8,310 bases of DNA from JBEATZ01 sp041178545 (GTDB lineage: Bacteria; Planctomycetota; UBA1135; UBA2386), in assembly GCA_041178545.1 (NCBI GenBank), contig JBEGVB010000096.1:1-8310 (forward strand), written 5' to 3'. The notes under the pieces were generated by a model. The model searched no databases. It had not been told where the DNA came from and saw nothing but the letters and a program-made list of their open reading frames with translations. Below are positions 1-7,065 of the stretch, in pieces. Within the stretch, counting starts at the first letter, position 1; every line of letters starts with the position of its first letter. Both the position numbers and the translations under genes were made by a program.

Positions 1-236
1 ACTGCAGTTCCAACCAAGGGTCTGAGCGGCCGGGGCGACCCGACGGTGCGCACGCCGGTCTCGATGCGCAGCGAGCCACCGCCGGGCGGCGTGCTCGTCA
101 CGGTGATGGTCACGTCCGCCACGCCTTGGGCCGCGTGGGGCCGCAGACGGTTGGTCCCGGACGCGAGCGCCCGGGACCGTGTGGCCACCGGAGCCGAGCG
201 TGGCCGTCGGTCAGGTGTCGCGGGAGCCGAGGACAT
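1..236 (-). CDS. Possible partial reading frame, unidentified (off left edge)
   Basis: An open minus-strand frame begins at an ATG at 236 and runs through base 1 without a stop, at least 78 codons. Its middle part (residues about 42-65) reads GVADVTITVTSTPPGG and then SLRIETGV, which resembles alternating beta-strand residues of a secreted or Ig-like protein. Wobble positions are strongly G/C between about 25 and 195. The plus-strand frame starting at base 1 shares the same wobble positions, so base composition cannot decide the strand. The first residues are Arg/Ser/Pro-rich and look non-coding, and no convincing ribosome binding site precedes the ATG. The ATG overlaps the end of the open frame at 211-432 in a different phase. 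This could be a decayed gene, a frameshifted continuation of that frame, or chance in GC-rich DNA. I do not recognise a family. Confidence 0.22.
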   Translation of the reverse strand, partial: MSSAPATPDRRPRSAPVATRSRALASGTNRLRPHAAQGVADVTITVTSTPPGGGSLRIETGVRTVGSPRPLRPLVGTA

Positions 237-432
237 CCTGAATACCGGGCAGGTTGGTCGCCAACACTGCAGTCGTCTCTGAAGACTGCAACGACAGCAG
301 GTCCTGAACGTGGAACGGACGCCCCACCACCCCGCCGAAACTCACGTCACCGAGGAACTGGTTGTCGCCGGCGAAGAACGTGAGGTCGCGCGCCACTCGC
401 GCTAGGCTCTGCGGGTGCGGCGACCCACCCAT
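211..432 (-). CDS. Small hypothetical ORF or gene remnant
   Basis: A 73-codon minus-strand frame runs from an ATG at 432, preceded by a weak purine-rich GGGTAGG, to a TGA at 211-213. The product has a believable protein composition (for example DLTFFAGDNQFLGDVSFGG near residues 16-34, then FHVQDLLSL), but I recognise no family, signal peptide or membrane segment. About four fifths of its codons end in G or C, fewer than in the recognised genes of the window, which fits a decaying or weakly constrained sequence. Its start lies only 29 bp from the divergent thiE start at 462, leaving little room for two promoters. It may be a fragment of a longer degraded gene that continues in another phase through 1-236. 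Treat it as a hypothetical or pseudogene candidate. Confidence 0.3.
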   Translation of the reverse strand: MGGSPHPQSLARVARDLTFFAGDNQFLGDVSFGGVVGRPFHVQDLLSLQSSETTAVLATNLPGIQDVLGSRDT

Positions 433-1141
433 CCCGACCTACCCTCCGCGAGCCGTGCCCCTTGAGCATCCCTGACGCCCGCCTCTACCTCCTCTTCACC
501 CCCGCTGCGTGCGCGGGCGACCCGTGGGCGACGCTGGCCGAGGCGCTGCGCGGCGGCGTCGAGATGGTGCAGTGGCGCGTGAAGGAGGGCGACCGCGCAG
601 GCGCCGACCGCGCCAAGGCAATGTGTGACGCAGCAGGCGTGCCCTTCGTGGTCAACGACGACCCCACGCTCGCAGTGCGCACCAGTGCACACGGTGTCCA
701 CCTCGGCCAGGAGGACGCACCGGTGGCCGCCGTCCAGCGCGTGCTGGGCCGCCGCTGGATCGGCGTGTCGACCCACTCCGTCGAGCAGATCAAGGAAGCC
801 GTTGCGGACGGCGCGACCTACGTGGGCTTCGGGCCCTGCTTCCCCACCGCCACCAAGGGCTACACCGAGGGCAAGCGCATCGAGGAGATCGCCGAGGCCG
901 TGCGCAACTGCCCGCTCCCGCTCTTCGCGATCGGCGGCATCCGCGCCGACAACCTGCCCCAGCTGCTGCGCGCAGGCGTGCGCCGCATCGCGGTGAGCAG
1001 TGCGGTCCTGCAGGCCGCGGACCCGCGCGCGGCCGCCGCCGAGCTCCGCTCGATGCTGCGCGAGCGACGCGCACAGGCGGCAGCCCAGGCCACCGCGATG
1101 ACCGCAGCCCCCACCCCGCTGGCCACCGCCACCGCCGAGGC

Positions 1142-2221
<1,080 letters not shown>

Positions 2222-2283
2222 GCCGTGCGCCACAAGCCTCGCGCGATGTGGTGCCGCGCACGCGACCGGGCTACCGTGCGCCG

Positions 2284-2811
2284 ATGCAACCCGGCAACGA
2301 CCCCGACCCCGCCGCACGGCTCGTGCGCGAGCTCGCGCGGGAGTTCCGCCGCCGCATGCAGGGCGAGTACGTCCCGCGCACCGGCCGCTGCATCGCGTTG
2401 CTCACCGAAGCGCAGTGCTGGTCGCGGCCCGAGGGCCAGGGCAACTCGATCGCCAACCTGCTGATGCACCTCGCCGGCAACATCCGCCAGTGGGTGCTCG
2501 TACCCTTCGACGGCCAGCCCGACACGCGCACGCGCGACCTCGAGTTCTCGGCCCGGCCGGGCCCCGGCGCCCCCAGCGCGGCCCAGCTGCACGAGCGCTT
2601 CGCGCGCACCGTCGATGCCGCCTGCGACGCAGTGGACCGCCTCGACGCAGCACGGCTGCTCGCCACCCACACCGTCCAGCAGGGCCGCTACTGCGAGACC
2701 GGCCTCGGCATCGTGCTCCACGTACTGGAGCACTGCTCGGGCCACGCGGGGCAGGTCTATGCGCGCACGCGGCAGCTTGCCAACGCGGACCTGAAGTTCT
2801 ACGACCTCTGA
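2284..2811 (+). CDS. DinB-fold protein, DUF1572-like
   Basis: The 175-residue product matches the DUF1572 branch of the DinB/YfiT-like superfamily, four-helix bundles that usually hold a divalent metal. The sequence shows NSIANLLMHLAGNIRQW (54-70), RDLEFS (84-89) and, near the C-terminus, HVLEHCSGHAGQ (146-157), ending in LKFYDL. His62 with His150 and His154 (an H-x3-H pair) are the likely metal ligands. Members have been linked to thiol-dependent transferases and stress, but the reaction of this subgroup is unknown to me. The ATG at 2284 is preferred. A GTG at 2248 would add 12 non-conserved residues. Neither has a good Shine-Dalgarno sequence. The gene ends 29 bp before the aldehyde dehydrogenase on the same strand, so the two are probably co-transcribed. 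There is no signal peptide or membrane segment, so a cytoplasmic location is expected. Confidence 0.85.
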   Translation: MQPGNDPDPAARLVRELAREFRRRMQGEYVPRTGRCIALLTEAQCWSRPEGQGNSIANLLMHLAGNIRQWVLVPFDGQPDTRTRDLEFSARPGPGAPSAAQLHERFARTVDAACDAVDRLDAARLLATHTVQQGRYCETGLGIVLHVLEHCSGHAGQVYARTRQLANADLKFYDL

Positions 2812-2840
2812 CCCTTTTGCAGACGATTGCAGGCGACACC

Positions 2841-4370
2841 ATGACCCACGACTTCCTCGGCAGGCTCGGCATCGGCACGGACAACAGCGGCGCGTTCGAC
2901 GGCAAGTGGCTGCCCACCAAGGGCGATGCACTCGCCGTGCGCACGCCCGTCGACGGCTCGACCGTCGGCACGGTGCGCCTCGCCGACGCGAAGGACTACG
3001 AGCGCGTCGCCAAGGCTGCCCACGAGGCCTGGCTGCGCTGGCGCAGCGTCCCCGCGCCCGTGCGCGGCGGCTACGTGCGGCGCATGGGCGATGCCTTCCG
3101 CGCGCACAAGGAGGACCTCGGCAAGCTCGTCACGCTCGAGGCCGGCAAGATCCTGCAGGAAGGTCTCGGCGAGGTGCAGGAGTGCATCGACATCGCCGAG
3201 TTCGCCGTCGGCCTCTCGCGCCAGCTGCACGGCCTCACCATCGCCAGCGAGCGCCCGCAGCACCACATGCGCGAGACGTGGCACCCGCTCGGCACCGTCG
3301 GGATCATCACCGCCTTCAACTTCCCCGCCGCCGTCTGGGCCTGGAACTCCATGCTCGCCCTCGTGTGCGGTGACGCATGCCTGTGGAAGCCCTCGCTCAA
3401 GACGCCGCTCACCGCCATCGCCATGACGCGCATCTGCGCCGAGGTGCTGGGCAAGGAGTGGGCAGCGCTCGTGGGCCTCGTGGTCGGCCCCGACGCCACC
3501 GTCGGCAGCGCCCTGCTCGACGACCCGCGCATCCCGCTCGTGAGCGCCACCGGCTCGACGCGCATGGGCCGCATCGTCGGCCCGCGCGTGGCCCAGCGCT
3601 TCGGCCGCACGCTGCTCGAGCTCGGCGGCAACAACGCCATCGTGGTGATGGACGATGCCGACCTCAGCCTCGCCGTGCGCGGCATCGTGTTCGGCGCCGT
3701 CGGCACCGCCGGCCAGCGCTGCACCACCACGCGCCGCCTGCTCGTGCACGAGAAGGTGATCGGCGAGCTGGAGAAGAAGCTCGTCGCCGCCTACGGCCAG
3801 TGCCGCATCGGCAACCCGCTCGACAAGAAGACCCTCGTGGGCCCGCTCGTCGACGAGGCCGCAGCCAAGGCCTTCGACCACGCCGTCAAGAGCGCCGTCG
3901 ACCAGGGCGGCAAGGTGCTGTGCGGCGGCACGCGCGCCAAGGTGACCGGCTCCCTCAAGGGCGGCGCCTACGTCGTGCCCACCATCATCCGCGCCAAGCC
4001 CTCCATGCCGATCGTCAAGGAGGAGACCTTCGCCCCCATCCTCTACACGATGGCCGTCAAGGACCTCGACGAGGCCATCGCCATCCAGAACGACGTCCCC
4101 CAGGGCCTCAGCTCCTCGATCTTCACCCTCGACGTCCGCAGCGCCGAGCGCTTCCTCTCCGCCAGCGGCTCCGACTGCGGCATCGCCAACGTCAACATCG
4201 GCACCAGCGGTGCCGAGATCGGTGGCGCGTTCGGCGGCGAGAAGGAGACCGGTGGCGGCCGCGAGTCCGGTTCGGACAGCTGGAAGGCCTACATGCGCCG
4301 CCAGACCAGCACCGTGAACTGGGGCACCAGCCTGCCGCTCGCGCAGGGCATCCAGTTCGGCGACAGCTGA
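2841..4370 (+). CDS. ALDH7-family aldehyde dehydrogenase (L-aminoadipate-semialdehyde dehydrogenase type)
   Basis: This 509-residue NAD(P)-dependent dehydrogenase has a complete ALDH active site: Asn160 in TAFNFP, Lys183 in LWKPS, the cofactor turn GSTRMG (238-243), general base Glu260 in LLELGGNN, catalytic Cys294 in GQRCTTTRR and Glu395 in KEETFAP. The family is placed by the antiquitin/ALDH7 C-terminus, GAEIGGAFGGEK (457-468), ESGSDSWKAYMRR (475-487) and LPLAQGIQF (498-506). ALDH7 enzymes (AmaB, or piperideine-6-carboxylate dehydrogenase) oxidise alpha-aminoadipate semialdehyde to aminoadipate in lysine or pipecolate breakdown, and some also act on betaine aldehyde or other aldehydes. The substrate here is inferred from family only. 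The ATG at 2841 matches family length and has a weak AGGCGA upstream. The open frame continues upstream, but that part overlaps the dinB-like gene in another phase and is Arg/Pro-rich. It is probably in one transcript with the dinB-like gene and perhaps the next gene. No other lysine-degradation genes are nearby. Confidence 0.93.
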   Translation: MTHDFLGRLGIGTDNSGAFDGKWLPTKGDALAVRTPVDGSTVGTVRLADAKDYERVAKAAHEAWLRWRSVPAPVRGGYVRRMGDAFRAHKEDLGKLVTLEAGKILQEGLGEVQECIDIAEFAVGLSRQLHGLTIASERPQHHMRETWHPLGTVGIITAFNFPAAVWAWNSMLALVCGDACLWKPSLKTPLTAIAMTRICAEVLGKEWAALVGLVVGPDATVGSALLDDPRIPLVSATGSTRMGRIVGPRVAQRFGRTLLELGGNNAIVVMDDADLSLAVRGIVFGAVGTAGQRCTTTRRLLVHEKVIGELEKKLVAAYGQCRIGNPLDKKTLVGPLVDEAAAKAFDHAVKSAVDQGGKVLCGGTRAKVTGSLKGGAYVVPTIIRAKPSMPIVKEETFAPILYTMAVKDLDEAIAIQNDVPQGLSSSIFTLDVRSAERFLSASGSDCGIANVNIGTSGAEIGGAFGGEKETGGGRESGSDSWKAYMRRQTSTVNWGTSLPLAQGIQFGDS

Positions 4371-4402
4371 TCCCGCCCCCGCGCGCTGCCCACGCCCGTG
4401 CC

Positions 4403-4428
4403 GGGTTCGCTCGGGCGGGGTTCGCTCG
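4403..4428. repeat. Short tandem direct repeat, 15-bp period
   Basis: The 11-mer GGGTTCGCTCG occurs at 4403-4413 and again at 4418-4428, in the 94-bp gap between the aldehyde dehydrogenase and the ThrB-like gene. It is exact but short, and may be a replication-slippage duplication rather than a binding site. Confidence 0.6.
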
Positions 4429-4464
4429 ACCTTGCACGCCCGTCCTGCCGATAGGAACGGCATC

Positions 4465-5415
4465 GTGGCGCGCCTCGCCCCCTTCACCTTCCACGTGCCA
4501 GCCAGCACGGCCAACCTCGGGCCGGGCTATGGCGTGCTCGCGGTCGCGCTCGACCTGCCGCTGGAGGTGACCGTCACGCCCCGCGACGACGGCGAAGTCG
4601 TCGTCGAGCGCGCCGACGAGGGATGGATGGAGGAAGACGACCCGCGCCACGACCCCGTCGTGCGCGGCCTGCGCTCCGGCCTCGAACTCCTCGCCACCGC
4701 GCCCGGCCGCGGCCTCCACGTCCACGTGCAGGGCGTCGTCCCGCGCGGCACCGGCCTCGGCACCATCTCCGCAGGCTTTGCCGCCGGCCTCGCCGCCGCC
4801 GTCCGCATCGCCCGCCGCCTCGACCTGCCCGCCGAGACCGTCCTCGCGCGCCTCGTCACCCTCGGCGGCGACCCCGCCCACGGCGCCGCCAGCCTGTGCG
4901 GCGGCTTCGTCTCCACCGTGCCCCTCGGCGGTGCCCAGGACCACCCGCGCCGCCTCAGCATCCTGCGCTGGCCGCTCGACCCCGACTGGCGCTTCCTCGT
5001 GCTCATGCCCCAGGCCGACGTCGGCCTCGCCGACTCGCGCCGCGTCCTCCCGCCCACCCTGCCCCATGCCGTGACCCCGCGCTCCTCCGGCCGCGTCCTC
5101 GGCCTTCTCCAGGCCCTCGAGCACGGCGACGAGGAACTGCTGCGCGACTGCCTCCACGACGACGTGCACGTGCCCTACCGCCGACGCCTCGTCCCCGGCA
5201 TGGATGCCGCCCTCGCCGCCGGTCTTGCCGCCGGCGCCGCCGGCACCACCATCTGCGGCCACGGCCCCGCCCTCCTCGCCCTCACCACCGACGGCCCGCG
5301 GGCCGATGCGATCGCCAACGCCATGATCGAGGCGTTTGCAGAAGCCGGTCGGAAGGCCACCGCCCTCGTGCTCAGGGCCGCGCACTACGGCGCGCTGCCC
5401 GTGCTGCCGGCGTGA
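4465..5415 (+). CDS. Divergent homoserine-kinase-like (ThrB-like) GHMP-fold protein
   Basis: The 316-residue product aligns by eye with homoserine kinase (ThrB), which phosphorylates L-homoserine in threonine synthesis. It has PASTANLGPGYGVLAVAL (12-29) for motif 1, PRGTGLGTISAG (93-104) for the phosphate-binding motif 2, GGDPAHGAASLCGGFV (134-149), the ThrB-specific HVPYRRRLVPG (235-245) and CGHGPALLALT (264-274) for motif 3. Scaffold and length fit ThrB, but key positions differ: GYG replaces GFD, GLGTIS replaces GLGSSA, the HxDN element reads DPAH, and CGHGP replaces SGAGP. Enzyme activity is therefore uncertain; it could be a kinase for another substrate or a non-catalytic homologue. The GTG at 4465 is chosen over a TTG at 4432 because AGGA lies 8 nt upstream and homology starts directly after. 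It lies 94 bp behind the aldehyde dehydrogenase on the same strand, and thrA and thrC are absent. I give no gene symbol because of the motif changes. Confidence 0.82.
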   Translation: MARLAPFTFHVPASTANLGPGYGVLAVALDLPLEVTVTPRDDGEVVVERADEGWMEEDDPRHDPVVRGLRSGLELLATAPGRGLHVHVQGVVPRGTGLGTISAGFAAGLAAAVRIARRLDLPAETVLARLVTLGGDPAHGAASLCGGFVSTVPLGGAQDHPRRLSILRWPLDPDWRFLVLMPQADVGLADSRRVLPPTLPHAVTPRSSGRVLGLLQALEHGDEELLRDCLHDDVHVPYRRRLVPGMDAALAAGLAAGAAGTTICGHGPALLALTTDGPRADAIANAMIEAFAEAGRKATALVLRAAHYGALPVLPA

Positions 5416-5425
5416 GGAGGCGTTA

Positions 5426-5454
5426 CAAAATGGCCGCTCCTTACAGCCATTTTG
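5426..5454. terminator. Hairpin between convergent genes, possible bidirectional terminator
   Basis: A perfect 9-bp inverted repeat, CAAAATGGC (5426-5434) and GCCATTTTG (5446-5454), has an 11-nt loop. It lies 11 bp past the stop of the plus-strand ThrB-like gene and about 95 bp past the stop of the minus-strand DUF1294 gene. The A-run on one arm becomes a U-run at the 3' side of the stem on either strand, as in bidirectional terminators. Only four or five stem pairs are G-C or flank the T-run, so strength is uncertain. It lies in an A/T-richer patch of an otherwise very GC-rich window. Confidence 0.55.
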
Positions 5455-5489
5455 CATCTCCGCAAGCCTCTGCCTTAAGACGAGTTACA

Positions 5490-5521
5490 GCGTGCATGAT
5501 GATCATTCACGCCGTGCATGA
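5490..5521. repeat. Near-palindrome with flanking direct repeat
   Basis: Arms GCGTGCATGAT (5490-5500) and ATCATTCACGC (5502-5512) are inverted repeats with one mismatch around a single central base, a 23-bp near-palindrome. The 9-mer CGTGCATGA at 5491-5499 recurs at 5513-5521, 22 bp on, about two helical turns. The shape suits a dimeric DNA-binding protein, yet it sits between two gene 3' ends rather than at a promoter. It could also fold as a tight hairpin acting as a second terminator for the minus-strand gene that ends at 5549. No known operator is recognised. Confidence 0.5.
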
Positions 5522-5548
5522 CTTGCCAAGCCGGCACCCAAACAGCCC

Positions 5549-5824
5549 CTAGCTGCGCCCGAACTCCACCCAGAGCATCACCCACAGCGGGTTGCAGACG
5601 GTCCAGAGCAGCGCCCAGCGGCGGAACGAGGCCTTCGCCGTCTTGTGTCGGAACAGCGCCATGGCGCACCAGCCACCCGCCAGCCCGGTCGCGAACATCC
5701 AGCCCAGCAGAGTGCGCTCGCGGACCCGGCGCGCCTGCCGCATGGCACACAGCTTGTCCCAGCCGAACAGGGCAAGGGTCCACCCGTTGGCCAGCATCAC
5801 CCCGTACCAGACCCAAGGATGCAT
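5549..5824 (-). CDS. DUF1294 family small membrane protein
   Basis: The 91-residue protein carries the DUF1294 pattern: an N-terminal hydrophobic segment (about 5-21) followed by LFGWDK (19-24), then RVRERTLL (33-40), a second hydrophobic stretch (about 39-57), LFRHKTAKASFRR (57-69) and a third segment (about 70-87). It is predicted to be an inner-membrane protein with about three helices. The family's function is not known to me; some members are fused to cold-shock domains, but this one is not. The ATG at 5824 fits where homology begins, although no clear Shine-Dalgarno sequence is visible. It lies 92 bp downstream of the ACR3 gene on the same strand, so it may be a distal operon member or have its own promoter. 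It converges with the ThrB-like gene across a region containing a hairpin and a palindrome. Length is normal for the family. Confidence 0.85.
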   Translation of the reverse strand: MHPWVWYGVMLANGWTLALFGWDKLCAMRQARRVRERTLLGWMFATGLAGGWCAMALFRHKTAKASFRRWALLWTVCNPLWVMLWVEFGRS

Positions 5825-5916
5825 GGCCGGCAGGATGCCGGGCGGCCACCGACCACGGCAACAGGAAACAGGACCCCGCGGCAGCCTGAACAGGCCACCT
5901 CCCCACGCGACCCCGC

Positions 5917-6942
5917 CTACCCCGCCGCCGGGAACCAGTGCCGCGTGCGGTTGGCGAAGGCGACCAGCGACAGCATCACCGGCACCTCGATGAGCACCCC
6001 GACCACGGTGGCGAGCGCGGCGCCCGAGGACAGACCGAACAGGCCGATGGCGACCGCGACGGCCAGTTCGAAGAAGTTGGAGGTGCCGATCAACGCGGCA
6101 GGCGCGGCCACCGGGTGCTCGAGCCGCAGCCAGCGGGCCGCGAGGTAGGAGACGGCGAAGATCCCGTACGACTGTAGCAGCAGCGGCACCGCGATCATGG
6201 CCACGCGCTGCGGCTGCTCGACCAACGTGTCGGCCTGGAAGGCGAACAGCAGCACGACGGTGAGCAGCAGGCCCGCCACCGACCACGGCTTGAGCTGCGC
6301 CGTGAGCCGGGCGACCGCTGCATCGCCGCCGCCCTGCAGCAGCGCCCGCCGCGTGAGCACGCCCGCGACCAGCGGCACAACCACGAACAGCACCACCGAC
6401 ACGATCAGCGTGCTCCACGGCACCACCACCTCGCTCACGCCCAGCAAGAACGCGGCGATCGGCGCGAACGCCACCACCATCACGAGGTCGTTGACCGTCA
6501 CTTGCACGAGCGTGTACGCGGCATCGCCGCGCACGAGCTGGCTCCACACGAACACCATGGCGGTGCACGGTGCCACGCCCAGCAGGATCATGCCTGCGAT
6601 GTACTGCGTGGCATCCGCCTCGGGCACCATGCCGGCGAACACGCCGCGGAAGAACAACGCCGCGAGCGCCGCCATCGTGAACGGCTTGACCAGCCAGTTG
6701 AACACGAGGGTGAGCACCAATCCCTTCGGCCTGCGCCCCACGGCCGCGATGCAGCGCGGCTCGACCGCGAGCATCATCGGGTAGATCATCACCCAGATCA
6801 GCACGGCCACCACGAGGTTGATGCTCGCCACCTCGAGCCGGGCCACCTGCTGCACGAGCGCGGGCGCGCTGCGGCCGAGCACCACGCCCACGACGATCGC
6901 CAGCGCAACCCACACCGTGAGGAACCGTTCGAAACGTCCCAT
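5917..6942 (-). CDS. acr3: ACR3 family arsenite efflux permease
   Basis: The 341-residue integral membrane protein exports arsenite (and in some members antimonite) across the inner membrane, driven by the proton gradient. About ten hydrophobic segments span it, beginning TVWVALAIVVGVVLG (9-23). Diagnostic ACR3 stretches are APCTAMVFVWS (124-134), with the conserved thiolate Cys126, YTLVQVTVND (143-152), and IGTSNFFELAVAVAI (285-299), with conserved Glu292, then IEVPVML (318-324). The ATG at 6942 gives normal family length. A much longer frame upstream overlaps the divergent sulfatase and is not hydrophobic in the right way, so it is rejected. No clear ribosome binding site is seen. arsR and arsC are absent from the visible neighbours, which include DUF1294 downstream and a divergent sulfatase across 123 bp. 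Resemblance to the wider bile-acid/sodium symporter superfamily is expected, but the motifs are ACR3-specific. Confidence 0.94.
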   Translation of the reverse strand: MGRFERFLTVWVALAIVVGVVLGRSAPALVQQVARLEVASINLVVAVLIWVMIYPMMLAVEPRCIAAVGRRPKGLVLTLVFNWLVKPFTMAALAALFFRGVFAGMVPEADATQYIAGMILLGVAPCTAMVFVWSQLVRGDAAYTLVQVTVNDLVMVVAFAPIAAFLLGVSEVVVPWSTLIVSVVLFVVVPLVAGVLTRRALLQGGGDAAVARLTAQLKPWSVAGLLLTVVLLFAFQADTLVEQPQRVAMIAVPLLLQSYGIFAVSYLAARWLRLEHPVAAPAALIGTSNFFELAVAVAIGLFGLSSGAALATVVGVLIEVPVMLSLVAFANRTRHWFPAAG

Positions 6943-7065
6943 CGGCACAGTGTGGCGCACGGCAGGGCCGGGCACCACCGCACAGCGACCCGGGCGGCGG
7001 GGCCACCCCGCATCCTGTGCGGTTGCATGCGGCTGGCCATCAGGCATCGTGGGTGCAGGCGAACG

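Noticed and set aside
2799..4514. A 571-codon open frame antisense to the aldehyde dehydrogenase
   Set aside because: It is a mirror of a gene with G/C wobble; the product is low-complexity and rich in Ala, Gly, Asp, Glu and His, with no recognisable domain.
4192..5457. A 421-codon open frame antisense to the ThrB-like gene
   Set aside because: It is again the antisense shadow of a G/C-ending frame, with Gly/Ala/Asp-rich repeats and no domain.
5452..5480. TTGCAT and TTAAGA spaced 17 bp, considered as a sigma-70-like promoter
   Set aside because: Both boxes match the consensus poorly, and no gene follows on the plus strand.
4623..5552. A plus-strand Arg/Pro-rich frame inside and beyond the ThrB-like gene
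   Set aside because: Its composition is typical of an out-of-phase frame in GC-rich DNA.
5496..5552. An 18-codon plus-strand micro-ORF (MMIIHAV...)
   Set aside because: It has no ribosome binding site and sits on the near-palindrome; nothing supports translation.
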